Below, in pieces: positions 1-5,357 of a stretch of 5,357 bases of DNA. The notes beneath the pieces are model-generated. The model was not told the DNA's origin. It did no database searches and saw nothing but the letters and a program-made list of their open reading frames with translations. Position numbers and translations under genes: made by a program. How positions within the stretch are numbered: position 1 is the stretch's first letter; each line of letters begins with the position of its first letter. This DNA comes from Nocardioides sp. (GTDB taxonomy: Bacteria; Actinomycetota; Actinomycetes; Propionibacteriales; Nocardioidaceae): positions 11,411 through 16,767 of the forward strand of contig DOWL01000145.1 in NCBI GenBank assembly GCA_003519585.1, given 5' to 3'.

Positions 1-28
1 GCGCAGCGAGCGTGTCGAAACCAGGTGA
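1..28. repeat. Partial REP-like intergenic repeat at the window edge
   Basis: On the minus strand these bases read GGTTTCGACACGCTCGCTGC followed by GC, after a few leading bases. From memory, this resembles a short palindromic intergenic repeat seen many times in Nocardioides and related actinobacterial genomes, where it continues into further GCTCGCT-type units and ends in a complementary CAACC or CGACCA arm. Only one arm is in the window, so the palindrome cannot be verified here. It lies 36 nt beyond the acylase stop codon, a usual position for such elements, and might help end transcription or stabilise the mRNA 3' end. Family membership is recollection, not a search result. Confidence 0.4.
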
Positions 29-63
29 CCTCGGGGTACGACTCTCCCGGGCCGAGCGTGCCC

Positions 64-2082
64 CTAGTCCGACCGCTCGAGCAGATTCCAGTCCAGTTCG
101 ACGGGGACCAGACGCGCCTCCGTCCACTCGGCGTGCTGGTCGAGGTGGTGTGGGGAGCGAGGGTCGCCCGACGCGCCCATCGGCACCACCCAGCCGCTGG
201 AGGCCGGATCGGCGAGGTCCCAGACATAGCGCGCGACCGAGCCGCGGTAGGCCTCGTCGGTCACGCCCGGCAGCCAGCCGGTGCAGCGCACCGTGTCGAC
301 GTCGCCGGACAACGGCGTCGCCGGGACCGCGGGGGGCTCCAGGTCGTCGTCGGCGAGGTCGAACCCGTGGGTCGGCGAGAACACGTGGGTCTCGCCCCAG
401 GTTGCGGGGTGGCGCGCGGACGCGACGTCCTCGAGCGCCAGGGCGGCGAGCTCGTGGATGGCGATGCCGAACGGCCGCCCCGCACCCAGCAGGGGTTCGA
501 GGGCCAGGCCGACGCTCGCCTCGAGGTTGAGGTACGGCGTGAACAGGGCGCCGTACGCCTGGGCGTCGTGGAGCGGCGCGAAGACCGGATCGGCGCACAG
601 CCGCACGGTGAGCGCCGACCGCCAGGCCGCGAACGCCGCCGCGCCCGGCGAGTCGGCCGCCATCACACCGTCCCAGCTGAGGATCGTGTCGAGGAGGTCT
701 TCGGTGAGCGAGTTGGGCGCCACCTGGCGCAGTGCGGCACACAGCGGCAGGGCCGTGATGGCGAACGCGTCTGCGTGGATCTCCGCGAAGTCGGCGACGG
801 TGAGGTCGTCGACCCCGCGCAGGAGCTGATGGATCCGGGCCGCACGGTGCGGGGGGGCGAACTCGTTGCCGATTCGCTCACTCTCGCTGCCGCGCCGTTC
901 GTTGGCCGTGACGACCTGACCGTCCGGCGGCACGTCGTGCCGGGGCAGCTCGATCCAGCCCGACCACGTGTCGGCGCCCGGTCCCGGCACGATCCCGCGC
1001 CGGTTGTCGTCACTGCGGGTCGGCACCCGACCGGCATTGCGGAATCGCACCGCGCCGGTGGAGTCGGCGATGACCACGTTGTTGACCGGGGCCACCCACG
1101 CGTCCAGCGCGCGGTCGACGTCGTCGACGGTCCGGGAACGCAGCAGCGGCAGCAGCGCACCGAAGCCGAGGTCGCCCAGCACCGTCGAGGCGTCGCGGAG
1201 CGCGATCCCCCGCCCGTTGTCCCGGTCGACCTCGAAGAGCAGCCCACGCTCGGTGGCCAGCACCTCGACGCTCACCGGGTCGGCACCACGCACCTCGACG
1301 ATCTCGTCGCGACCGTCGACCACGTCGTCCAGCGACTCCTCGAACAGGTCCTGGTAGTCGCCGACCGCATTCGTGATCGCCCACGCGACCTGGCCGGCGT
1401 GCGCGAAGTGCTGCACGCCTGGCACGCCGGGGAAGGTGAAGCCGAAGACGTCCAAGCTATCTGCGGGGCCCTCGGCGGCGAGCCGCACCTGGGCGTAGAC
1501 GCCGGGCGACTCGAAGACCCGGTGCGGGTCACCGCCGATCAGCGGCTTCCCGCTGCGCGTGCGCAGCCCGCCGACCGCCCACGCGTTGCTACCCGACCCG
1601 TACGCCGGGTCCCGGGAGAGCAGCGCCTCGTCCGCGCCGAGCACCTCGCGCGCGCGGTGGTGCCAGAGCTTTCCGGGGACGCTGGCGAAGAGCAGGTGCT
1701 GGGCGTGGAAGACCGCCAGCGGCGTCCATGCCTCCCACGGCTCGGGCTCGATGCCGAGCCGCTCGAACTCCGGCGCGTCCGCATGCAGTCCGGCGTTGAC
1801 GCCCTCGACGTACGCCGTGACGAACGCGCGGGTCTCGTCGTCGAGGCCGGCCAGCGCTCGCTGCGCGGTCTCGACGACCCGGGTCCGCCGGGCCCACACG
1901 TCCCACGCCAGTTGTCGCCGCCCCAACACCGCCGCGGCCGTGCCGGTGGCGCGCCGGCGTTGGTATTCCAGCTGCCAGGCCCGATCGCGCGCGGTGGCAT
2001 CCCCCTGCCCGCGGGCCAGGTCGAGCACGTCGCTGCCGCGGACGTGCGGTACGCCGTACGAGTCGCGGAAGATCTCGGCCAC
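64..2082 (-). CDS. Penicillin acylase family protein (Ntn hydrolase, probably cytoplasmic)
   Basis: This is a 672-aa member of the penicillin/cephalosporin/N-acyl-homoserine-lactone acylase family, which hydrolyses amide bonds of N-acylated substrates. Such precursors cut themselves into alpha and beta subunits, exposing a catalytic N-terminal Ser on beta. Visible marks are the family start FRDSYGVPHVRG (residues 5-16), the cleavage site GSGSNAWAV (162-170) with Gly164/Ser165 as expected junction and nucleophile, GGDPH (183-187), an AITNAVGDYQDLF block (235-247), PVNNVVIADSTG (332-343), whose Asn may serve the oxyanion hole (inference), and the C-terminal GASGDPRSPHHLDQHAEW signature (636-653). 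The start is GTG at 2082: an in-frame TAG at 2092-2094 blocks any longer protein, and a weak AGGG lies 7 nt upstream. There is thus no signal peptide, unlike classical secreted or periplasmic acylases. It follows pirin by 21 nt. The substrate is unknown; beta-lactam, AHL, lipopeptide or other amides are all possible. Confidence 0.93.
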   Translation of the reverse strand: MAEIFRDSYGVPHVRGSDVLDLARGQGDATARDRAWQLEYQRRRATGTAAAVLGRRQLAWDVWARRTRVVETAQRALAGLDDETRAFVTAYVEGVNAGLHADAPEFERLGIEPEPWEAWTPLAVFHAQHLLFASVPGKLWHHRAREVLGADEALLSRDPAYGSGSNAWAVGGLRTRSGKPLIGGDPHRVFESPGVYAQVRLAAEGPADSLDVFGFTFPGVPGVQHFAHAGQVAWAITNAVGDYQDLFEESLDDVVDGRDEIVEVRGADPVSVEVLATERGLLFEVDRDNGRGIALRDASTVLGDLGFGALLPLLRSRTVDDVDRALDAWVAPVNNVVIADSTGAVRFRNAGRVPTRSDDNRRGIVPGPGADTWSGWIELPRHDVPPDGQVVTANERRGSESERIGNEFAPPHRAARIHQLLRGVDDLTVADFAEIHADAFAITALPLCAALRQVAPNSLTEDLLDTILSWDGVMAADSPGAAAFAAWRSALTVRLCADPVFAPLHDAQAYGALFTPYLNLEASVGLALEPLLGAGRPFGIAIHELAALALEDVASARHPATWGETHVFSPTHGFDLADDDLEPPAVPATPLSGDVDTVRCTGWLPGVTDEAYRGSVARYVWDLADPASSGWVVPMGASGDPRSPHHLDQHAEWTEARLVPVELDWNLLERSD

Positions 2083-2103
2083 GAATGGACCCTAGACGGA
2101 CCC

Positions 2104-3051
2104 TCACACGGGGATGTGCCCGAACCGGCCCTTCTGAAAGTCCTCGTAGGCCTCGAGCACCTCGGACTTGCTGTTCATCACGAACGGCCCGGCCCAGGCG
2201 AGCGGTTCGCGGATCGGGCGGCCGCCGACGACGATCACGTCGAGCTTGGGCGATCGGCTCTCCTGGCTCCCGTCGGCGGCGACGGTGAGGAAGTCGCCGG
2301 CGCCGAACACCGCGGTCTGTCCCATCCGGAGCGGCCGCGCGTCGGTGCCGACGGTGCCGCTGCCGTTGAGCACGTAGACGAGCGCGTTGAAGTCGACGTC
2401 CCAGGGCAGGTCGAGTCGGGCGCCGGGCTCGAGGCTTGCGTGCACCAGGGCCATGGGGGTGTACGTCGAGCCGGGGCCGGCGTGCCCGTCGACGCTGCCG
2501 GCGATCACCCGGACCAGCGCACCGGCGTCGGCGGTGGTCAGCAGTTGGACCTCGCCGGAGCGGATGTCTTGGTACTTCGGGTTGTTCATCTTGGCGTCGC
2601 GCGGCAGGTTGACCCACAGCTGGATGCCGTGGAAGAGCCCGCCCTGCTGGACCAGCCACTCCGGCGGGGCCTCGATGTGCAGCAGCCCGGAGCCCGCGGT
2701 CATCCACTGGGTGTCGCCATTGGTGATGGTGCCGCCGCCACCGTGGCTGTCCTGGTGGTCGAAGACGCCGTCGATGATGTAGGTGACGGTCTCGAAGCCG
2801 CGGTGCGGGTGCCACGGCGTGCCCTTGGGCTCCCCGGGCGCGTAGTCGATCTCGCCCATCTGGTCCATCATGATGAACGGGTCGAGGTGCTGGAGGTCGA
2901 TCCCCGCGAACGCCCGGCGTACCGGGAAGCCTTCGCCTTCGTAGCCGGACGGCGCGGTGGTCACCTGCCACACGGCTCGCGGCTGGTCGCCCAACCCGGG
3001 CACGCGCAGCCGGGGCAGAACGGTGAGGTCGTCGACGGTGATCGCGGGCAT
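2104..3051 (-). CDS. Pirin family protein (metal-binding bicupin)
   Basis: This 315-aa protein has the usual length and two-cupin layout of pirins, cytoplasmic iron-binding proteins of which some act as quercetin 2,3-dioxygenases and others as redox-responsive regulators or enzyme partners. The N-terminal cupin (about 35-135) carries HPHRGFETVTYI (81-92) and GDTQWMTAGSGLLHIEAP (112-129), giving the four expected metal ligands His81, His83, His125 and Glu127. The C-terminal pirin domain (about 190-310) ends in the typical GGRPIREPLAWAGPFVMN (276-293) and FGHIP. The family usually has HSE where this protein has HIE, a conservative change beside the ligands. The ATG start at 3051 is preceded by GAGGAG 9 nt upstream. 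The gene lies 40 nt after the lipase stop and 21 nt before the acylase, so it is probably co-transcribed with the acylase. The family assignment is firm; the actual activity is not predictable. Confidence 0.95.
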   Translation of the reverse strand: MPAITVDDLTVLPRLRVPGLGDQPRAVWQVTTAPSGYEGEGFPVRRAFAGIDLQHLDPFIMMDQMGEIDYAPGEPKGTPWHPHRGFETVTYIIDGVFDHQDSHGGGGTITNGDTQWMTAGSGLLHIEAPPEWLVQQGGLFHGIQLWVNLPRDAKMNNPKYQDIRSGEVQLLTTADAGALVRVIAGSVDGHAGPGSTYTPMALVHASLEPGARLDLPWDVDFNALVYVLNGSGTVGTDARPLRMGQTAVFGAGDFLTVAADGSQESRSPKLDVIVVGGRPIREPLAWAGPFVMNSKSEVLEAYEDFQKGRFGHIPV

Positions 3052-3060
3052 GGCACCTAT

Positions 3061-3066
3061 CTCCTC
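3061..3066 (-). promoter_or_regulatory. Ribosome binding site of the pirin gene
   Basis: The minus strand reads GAGGAG, 9 nt before the ATG at 3051. This fixes the pirin start and shows that the gene is translated independently of the lipase upstream. Confidence 0.75.
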
Positions 3067-3091
3067 GGGTAGGTCGGTACCGCGCTCAACA

Positions 3092-4453
3092 CTAGTTGAA
3101 GCTTGTATGTTCCTGCCGGTGCTGATGGTGGTGGTGCTGCTGCTGGGCGCGCTTCTTTCGGACCTTCAGTGGAGCCAATGAGTTGCCTTCGGGGACCTCC
3201 GCACAGTTCCCGGCGAACGGCAGCCCCGCGAAACGCTGCCCCAGGAAGGCCATCGCCTCGGGGAAGAACTGCAGGCCGGCCTCGGTGTGCGCGGCGCCGT
3301 CGTACACGCGCAGCTGGACCGGGACGCCCTGGCTGCAGTACTGGTGGGCGAGCGCCTGCACGTCCTTGACGATCATCACGTCATCTCCCGTGCCGTCGTG
3401 GTTGCCCACACCCATGAACATCGGCAGCTCGGGGTGGCCGGGAGCGCTGCCCATGATCAGCTTGTTGATGGTCCGCGCGAACGGCCGGACCTTCAGGAAC
3501 GGGCGGTACTTCCGCTTGACCAGCTGCTCCACACGGAGCCCGGGATAGTTGCCGTTGAACGAGCCGATGCACTGGTCCTGGACCTCCGCCATCACCTGCT
3601 TGCCGTACCGGTTGGTGAACTTCGCGACCGGGATGCCGAACGCCCGGCCGAGCGAGACCAGCACCGCGGGGATGACGCCCGACCAGGCCTGGCTCCCGTT
3701 GACGTAGTCGAGGTTGTGCGCGAGGTGGACCGGGAGGCCACCGACCGCGGCCCCGATCAGGTTGAGCTCGGGGGCGTACGACGGCGCCAGCTCGCTGGCC
3801 CACTCCCCCGCGATGGAGCCGCCGGAGTAGCCGAACAGGCCGACCTTCTGGCCCCGCCCCATCCCGAGGTAGCTCTCCGTCGCGCGGATCGCGTCGAGCG
3901 AGCTCCAACCGGACTCGTGACCGGCGACCCAGTGCAGGTCGGTCCCCTCGAAGTCCGGCACGGTCACGGCGTACCCCTGAGCCGCCAACGCCAGCACCAG
4001 CGCGGTCTCGGCGTAGGCCAGCTCGGCGTTGTCCTGCCCCGGATCGCCACCGCGCAGCGTGTAGCTCGGCGAGCACTTGTCGCCCAGCGCGTCGTAGAAG
4101 CTGAGGTAGCCGACCAGTCCCCCGTTGACCGGGCCGGTCGGGTTGACGACCGTCGTCACCGTGACGCTGGGCCGGCGTTGCTGGTCCTGGGTGCGGTAGA
4201 GCAGCTGGGTCGCTGGTACGACGCCGACCCCGCTGCCCGGCACCCCGACCGTCACCGGTCGGGTCTTGAGCACGGTGCCCGGCGGCACTTCGGCGAGCGG
4301 CGTTGCGCCGTCGTACCGGTAGAACGGGTCCTCGTGCGGCAGCGGGATCGCGGCCCGCGCGGGTGCGGTCAGCCCACTCGCCACCAGGACCGCGGCGAGC
4401 ATGCCGGCAAGCGTCAACGAGCCGATCCGGGAACGGTGGACGACGGTGGTCAT
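3092..4453 (-). CDS. Secreted lipase-family alpha/beta hydrolase with a His-rich C-terminal tail
   Basis: This 453-aa exported serine hydrolase resembles the secretory lipase (LIP) family that includes Candida lipases and many actinobacterial lipases or esterases; it probably hydrolyses acyl esters outside the cell. The signal peptide has Arg7 and Arg9, a hydrophobic core at about 12-28 and an ARA motif at 32-34, predicting cleavage before Ala35. The nucleophile elbow is GYSGGS (208-213), with Ser210 catalytic. Asp353, Asp357 or Asp358 in GNHDGTGDDVM (350-360) is the likely acid, and His389 in GAAHTEAG the likely base. Four cysteines (127, 295, 373, 417) could form two disulfides. The final 23 residues leave the hydrolase fold and form a basic, Gln/His-rich tail. 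The ATG at 4453 has GAGAGGG 6 nt upstream. The gene is divergent from tRNA-Lys and may head the transcript that includes pirin and acylase. Substrate and chain-length preference cannot be read from sequence. Confidence 0.9.
   Translation of the reverse strand: MTTVVHRSRIGSLTLAGMLAAVLVASGLTAPARAAIPLPHEDPFYRYDGATPLAEVPPGTVLKTRPVTVGVPGSGVGVVPATQLLYRTQDQQRRPSVTVTTVVNPTGPVNGGLVGYLSFYDALGDKCSPSYTLRGGDPGQDNAELAYAETALVLALAAQGYAVTVPDFEGTDLHWVAGHESGWSSLDAIRATESYLGMGRGQKVGLFGYSGGSIAGEWASELAPSYAPELNLIGAAVGGLPVHLAHNLDYVNGSQAWSGVIPAVLVSLGRAFGIPVAKFTNRYGKQVMAEVQDQCIGSFNGNYPGLRVEQLVKRKYRPFLKVRPFARTINKLIMGSAPGHPELPMFMGVGNHDGTGDDVMIVKDVQALAHQYCSQGVPVQLRVYDGAAHTEAGLQFFPEAMAFLGQRFAGLPFAGNCAEVPEGNSLAPLKVRKKRAQQQHHHHQHRQEHTSFN
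3119..3145 (-). repeat. Trinucleotide run encoding the lipase His/Gln tail
   Basis: Nine consecutive codons on the minus strand are CAG, CAC or CAT. They encode Gln437-Gln439, His440-His443, Gln444 and His445 in the lipase C-terminus. The low-complexity CAN run could vary in length by slippage without changing the reading frame. Confidence 0.7.
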
Positions 4454-4459
4454 GGGCTG

Positions 4460-4466
4460 CCCTCTC
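4460..4466 (-). promoter_or_regulatory. Ribosome binding site of the lipase gene
   Basis: The minus strand reads GAGAGGG, 6 nt before the ATG at 4453, supporting that codon as the lipase start and the placement of the signal peptide at the very N-terminus. Confidence 0.65.
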
Positions 4467-4499
4467 AGTCGGACGAGTCGCTGCCCGGGTCAACGGCGC

Positions 4500-4520
4500 A
4501 ACCGCCCTGGGGTGACGGTT
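4500..4520. promoter_or_regulatory. Imperfect inverted repeat, possible operator
   Basis: AACCGCC at 4500-4506 faces GACGGTT at 4514-4520 across a 7-bp spacer. The two arms are complementary at 6 of 7 positions. The 21-bp site lies 46 nt upstream of the lipase start in the divergent spacer before tRNA-Lys, where a repressor site could sit. No regulator gene is in view, and short inverted repeats are common by chance in GC-rich DNA. Confidence 0.25.
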
Positions 4521-4527
4521 TCCCGAT

Positions 4528-4556
4528 TTCGAGGCGAACCCGGGCGCTGGTACCTT
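4528..4556 (+). promoter_or_regulatory. Possible promoter of tRNA-Lys
   Basis: TACCTT at 4551-4556 fits the TAnnnT pattern of actinobacterial -10 boxes and lies 19 nt before the tRNA 5' end, which would allow a leader of about a dozen bases. TTCGAG at 4528-4533, 17 bp upstream, would be a weak -35. The -10 is reasonable; the -35 is poor. Confidence 0.35.
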
Positions 4557-4575
4557 TGACCCCGCGGAAACGCGA

Positions 4576-4648
<73 letters not shown>

Positions 4649-4694
4649 CCGAAGGGCCTCTGACCTGCAGAAACGGTCGAGGTAGTGAGTGGCC

Positions 4695-4709
4695 CGGGGC
4701 TCGACTCCC
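4695..4709 (+). repeat. T-arm-like near-copy of the tRNA-Lys 3' half
   Basis: These 15 bases match the tRNA T arm at 4624-4638 in 13 positions (differences at the sixth and eleventh base). They can fold as GGGG-CTCGACT-CCCC, the shape of a tRNA T stem-loop. No acceptor, D or anticodon arm accompanies them, so this is at most a tRNA fragment. Chance is possible in GC-rich DNA. Confidence 0.35.
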
Positions 4710-4723
4710 CAGAAACTCCCCAG
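4704..4723. repeat. Tandem 9-bp direct repeat with 11-bp period
   Basis: ACTCCCCAG occurs at 4704-4712 and again at 4715-4723, separated by AA. On the other strand the unit reads CTGGGGAGT. The copies are one helical turn apart and start 56 nt beyond the tRNA-Lys discriminator base. Short direct repeats beside a tRNA-borne att core are typical of arm-type binding sites of tyrosine integrases. The first copy overlaps the T-arm-like sequence, so the two readings compete in part. Confidence 0.5.
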
Positions 4724-5034
4724 ATTGAAACACGTGCGACCAGGTAACGGTCGGCGCCAGCAGCTGCGAGAGCCTGTGGGGCCAGCGTTTGTTCGTAGGC
4801 CCGCGATGCGCTGCGCCAGGTCAGCTACTCTCGCGGCGAATCCGCCGACAAAACCCGAGAATGCGCAATCAGCCCGGCGAGCCTTACGAGGAACATGCCC
4901 GCCACCGTGAAGCCAACAGCGCAACCGCTACCGGGGACTGCACCGCCCAGGGCCACGAACGAGACCGTCGTCTTGCGAGCGCTCCGGGCGACGAAGGGAT
5001 AGGCAACACAAGCACCAGGCAGGGACTGACCGGG

Positions 5035-5050
5035 GCGGCCTAAAAGCCGC
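5035..5050 (-). terminator. Hairpin downstream of the small hypothetical gene
   Basis: GCGGC (5035-5039) pairs perfectly with GCCGC (5046-5050) around a six-base loop. It lies 45 nt past the stop codon of the minus-strand gene at 5096 and could end its transcript. No U-tract follows on the minus strand and the stem is only 5 bp, so it is a weak candidate. Confidence 0.2.
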
Positions 5051-5095
5051 AGGAGCGAGATCCTCTCCGCGGGTCCTTGCCGGTAGGCGCAGCTG

Positions 5096-5353
5096 CTAGT
5101 CGAGACCGGTCGCATCGGACTCGCGTGCAACCTTCGCGACCTCACGCCTCTGATACTCGGACTCCATGAGTCGGGCACCTTGCTCGCGATCTGCCTCTCC
5201 TGCCGCATAGAGCTCGTCCATGGGCATCGCGCGCAACTCATCCTGCAGGGTGTTCTCAAGTTCCGTTATGCGTCGAGAGAGTCCGTCGCAAAGGATGCTC
5301 GCTACGTCCTGCAATTGCTGCGCCGAGTTGGCTCCACCAATCAGCATCAACAC
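5096..5353 (-). CDS. Small hypothetical acidic, helical protein, possibly 5'-truncated by the window edge
   Basis: I do not recognise this protein. Read from GTG at 5353 it has 85 residues; an ATG at 5347 would give 83. The frame stays open to the window edge and the residues just inside it read KVLMLIGGAN, like a beta strand plus glycine turn, so the true start may lie outside. After a short hydrophobic N-terminus the chain is charged and acidic with strong helix tendency: SAQQLQDVASILCDGLSRRI (10-29), then ITELENTLQDELRAMPMDEL, then EADREQGARLMESEYQRREV. A short coiled coil is possible. There is no signal peptide or membrane segment. Codon use is less GC-biased than in the three genes to the left, consistent with a horizontally acquired region next to tRNA-Lys. 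It overlaps an alternative minus-strand frame that I take as a shadow. Confidence 0.55.
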   Translation of the reverse strand: MLMLIGGANSAQQLQDVASILCDGLSRRITELENTLQDELRAMPMDELYAAGEADREQGARLMESEYQRREVAKVARESDATGLD

Positions 5354-5357
5354 TTTG

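Larger units (their letters stand above)
4649..5095. other. 447-nt stretch without a convincing gene; possible element flank
   Basis: Hand-counted GC is 37/60 at 4681-4740 and 38/60 at 4861-4920, below the 70-75% sampled in the left part. Open frames cross it on both strands, but none has a good start with a ribosome binding site. One minus-strand frame ending at 4825 has two hydrophobic segments (around TTVSFVALGGAV and FTVAGMFLVRLAGLIA) and resembles part of a small membrane protein. Its only usable nearby starts are a GTG giving about 46 residues and a later ATG, neither with a Shine-Dalgarno, so I do not call it. The stretch also holds the direct repeat, the T-arm-like copy and the hairpin listed separately. 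It may be a decayed or non-coding end of an integrated element. Confidence 0.5.

Noticed and set aside
1589..2971. A 460-codon minus-strand frame overlapping pirin and the start of the acylase
   Set aside because: It is out of frame with both well-supported genes and its translation is Arg/Pro/Gly-rich shadow sequence.
25..3072. A 1015-codon open frame on the plus strand opposite the acylase and pirin genes
   Set aside because: It lies entirely antisense to two genes with clear family motifs. Long stop-free antisense frames are expected in high-GC actinobacterial coding DNA, and its translation is low-complexity in Arg, Val, Gly and Asp with no recognisable domain.
3084..3102. Hairpin GCTCAAC / GTTG-A-(A)-GC around the lipase stop codon, as a terminator
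   Set aside because: The stem is short with a bulge, has no U-tract and is immediately followed by the pirin ribosome binding site; it is not enough to call a terminator.
4488..4493. TTGACC on the minus strand as a lipase -35 box
   Set aside because: No acceptable -10 hexamer lies 16-18 bp downstream, and the implied transcript start would fall into the ribosome binding site.
4649..4680. Possible tRNA-Lys terminator formed by GACC and GGTC
   Set aside because: Only a 4-bp stem with a nine-base loop and no T-tract follows; too weak to report.
4649..5095. CRISPR-like array suggested by the repeated ACTCCCCAG
   Set aside because: There are only two copies, 9 bp long with a 2-bp gap, and no spacers or further repeats.

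Overview
The window looks like the chromosome of a high-GC actinobacterium, plausibly a Nocardioides-like member of the Propionibacteriales. Hand counts give 42/60 GC at 1-60 and 45/60 at 1141-1200. The protein families are ones common in soil actinobacteria, and the first bases match a repeat I associate with Nocardioides-type genomes. The assignment is inference; no marker gene is present.

Left part (1-4453): three genes lie head to tail on the minus strand. In transcription order they are a secreted lipase-family serine hydrolase (4453-3092), a pirin-family cupin protein (3051-2104) and a penicillin-acylase-family Ntn hydrolase (2082-64). The gaps are 40 and 21 nt. Pirin and acylase are very probably co-transcribed; the lipase may be the first gene of the same unit. 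The lipase is exported, while the other two lack export signals. No shared pathway is evident, though hydrolysis of esters outside the cell and amides inside it is a plausible common theme. Very long open frames on the plus strand opposite these genes are coding shadows.

Middle (4454-4648): a 122-nt divergent intergenic region separates the lipase from a plus-strand tRNA-Lys with anticodon CTT. It holds a lipase ribosome binding site, a 7-bp-arm inverted repeat and a possible tRNA promoter.

Right part (4649-5357): composition drops to about 61-63% GC (146/240 at 5101-5340). No gene is convincing in the 447 nt after the tRNA. That stretch holds two copies of a 9-bp word spaced exactly 11 bp, and a T-arm-like near-copy of the tRNA 3' half. 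A small hypothetical acidic, helical protein (5353-5096, minus) runs to or past the window edge. A tRNA 3' end followed by lower GC, short direct repeats and an orphan gene is what one flank of a tRNA-integrated element looks like. No integrase is visible, so this remains a hypothesis. I found no complete new system in the window.
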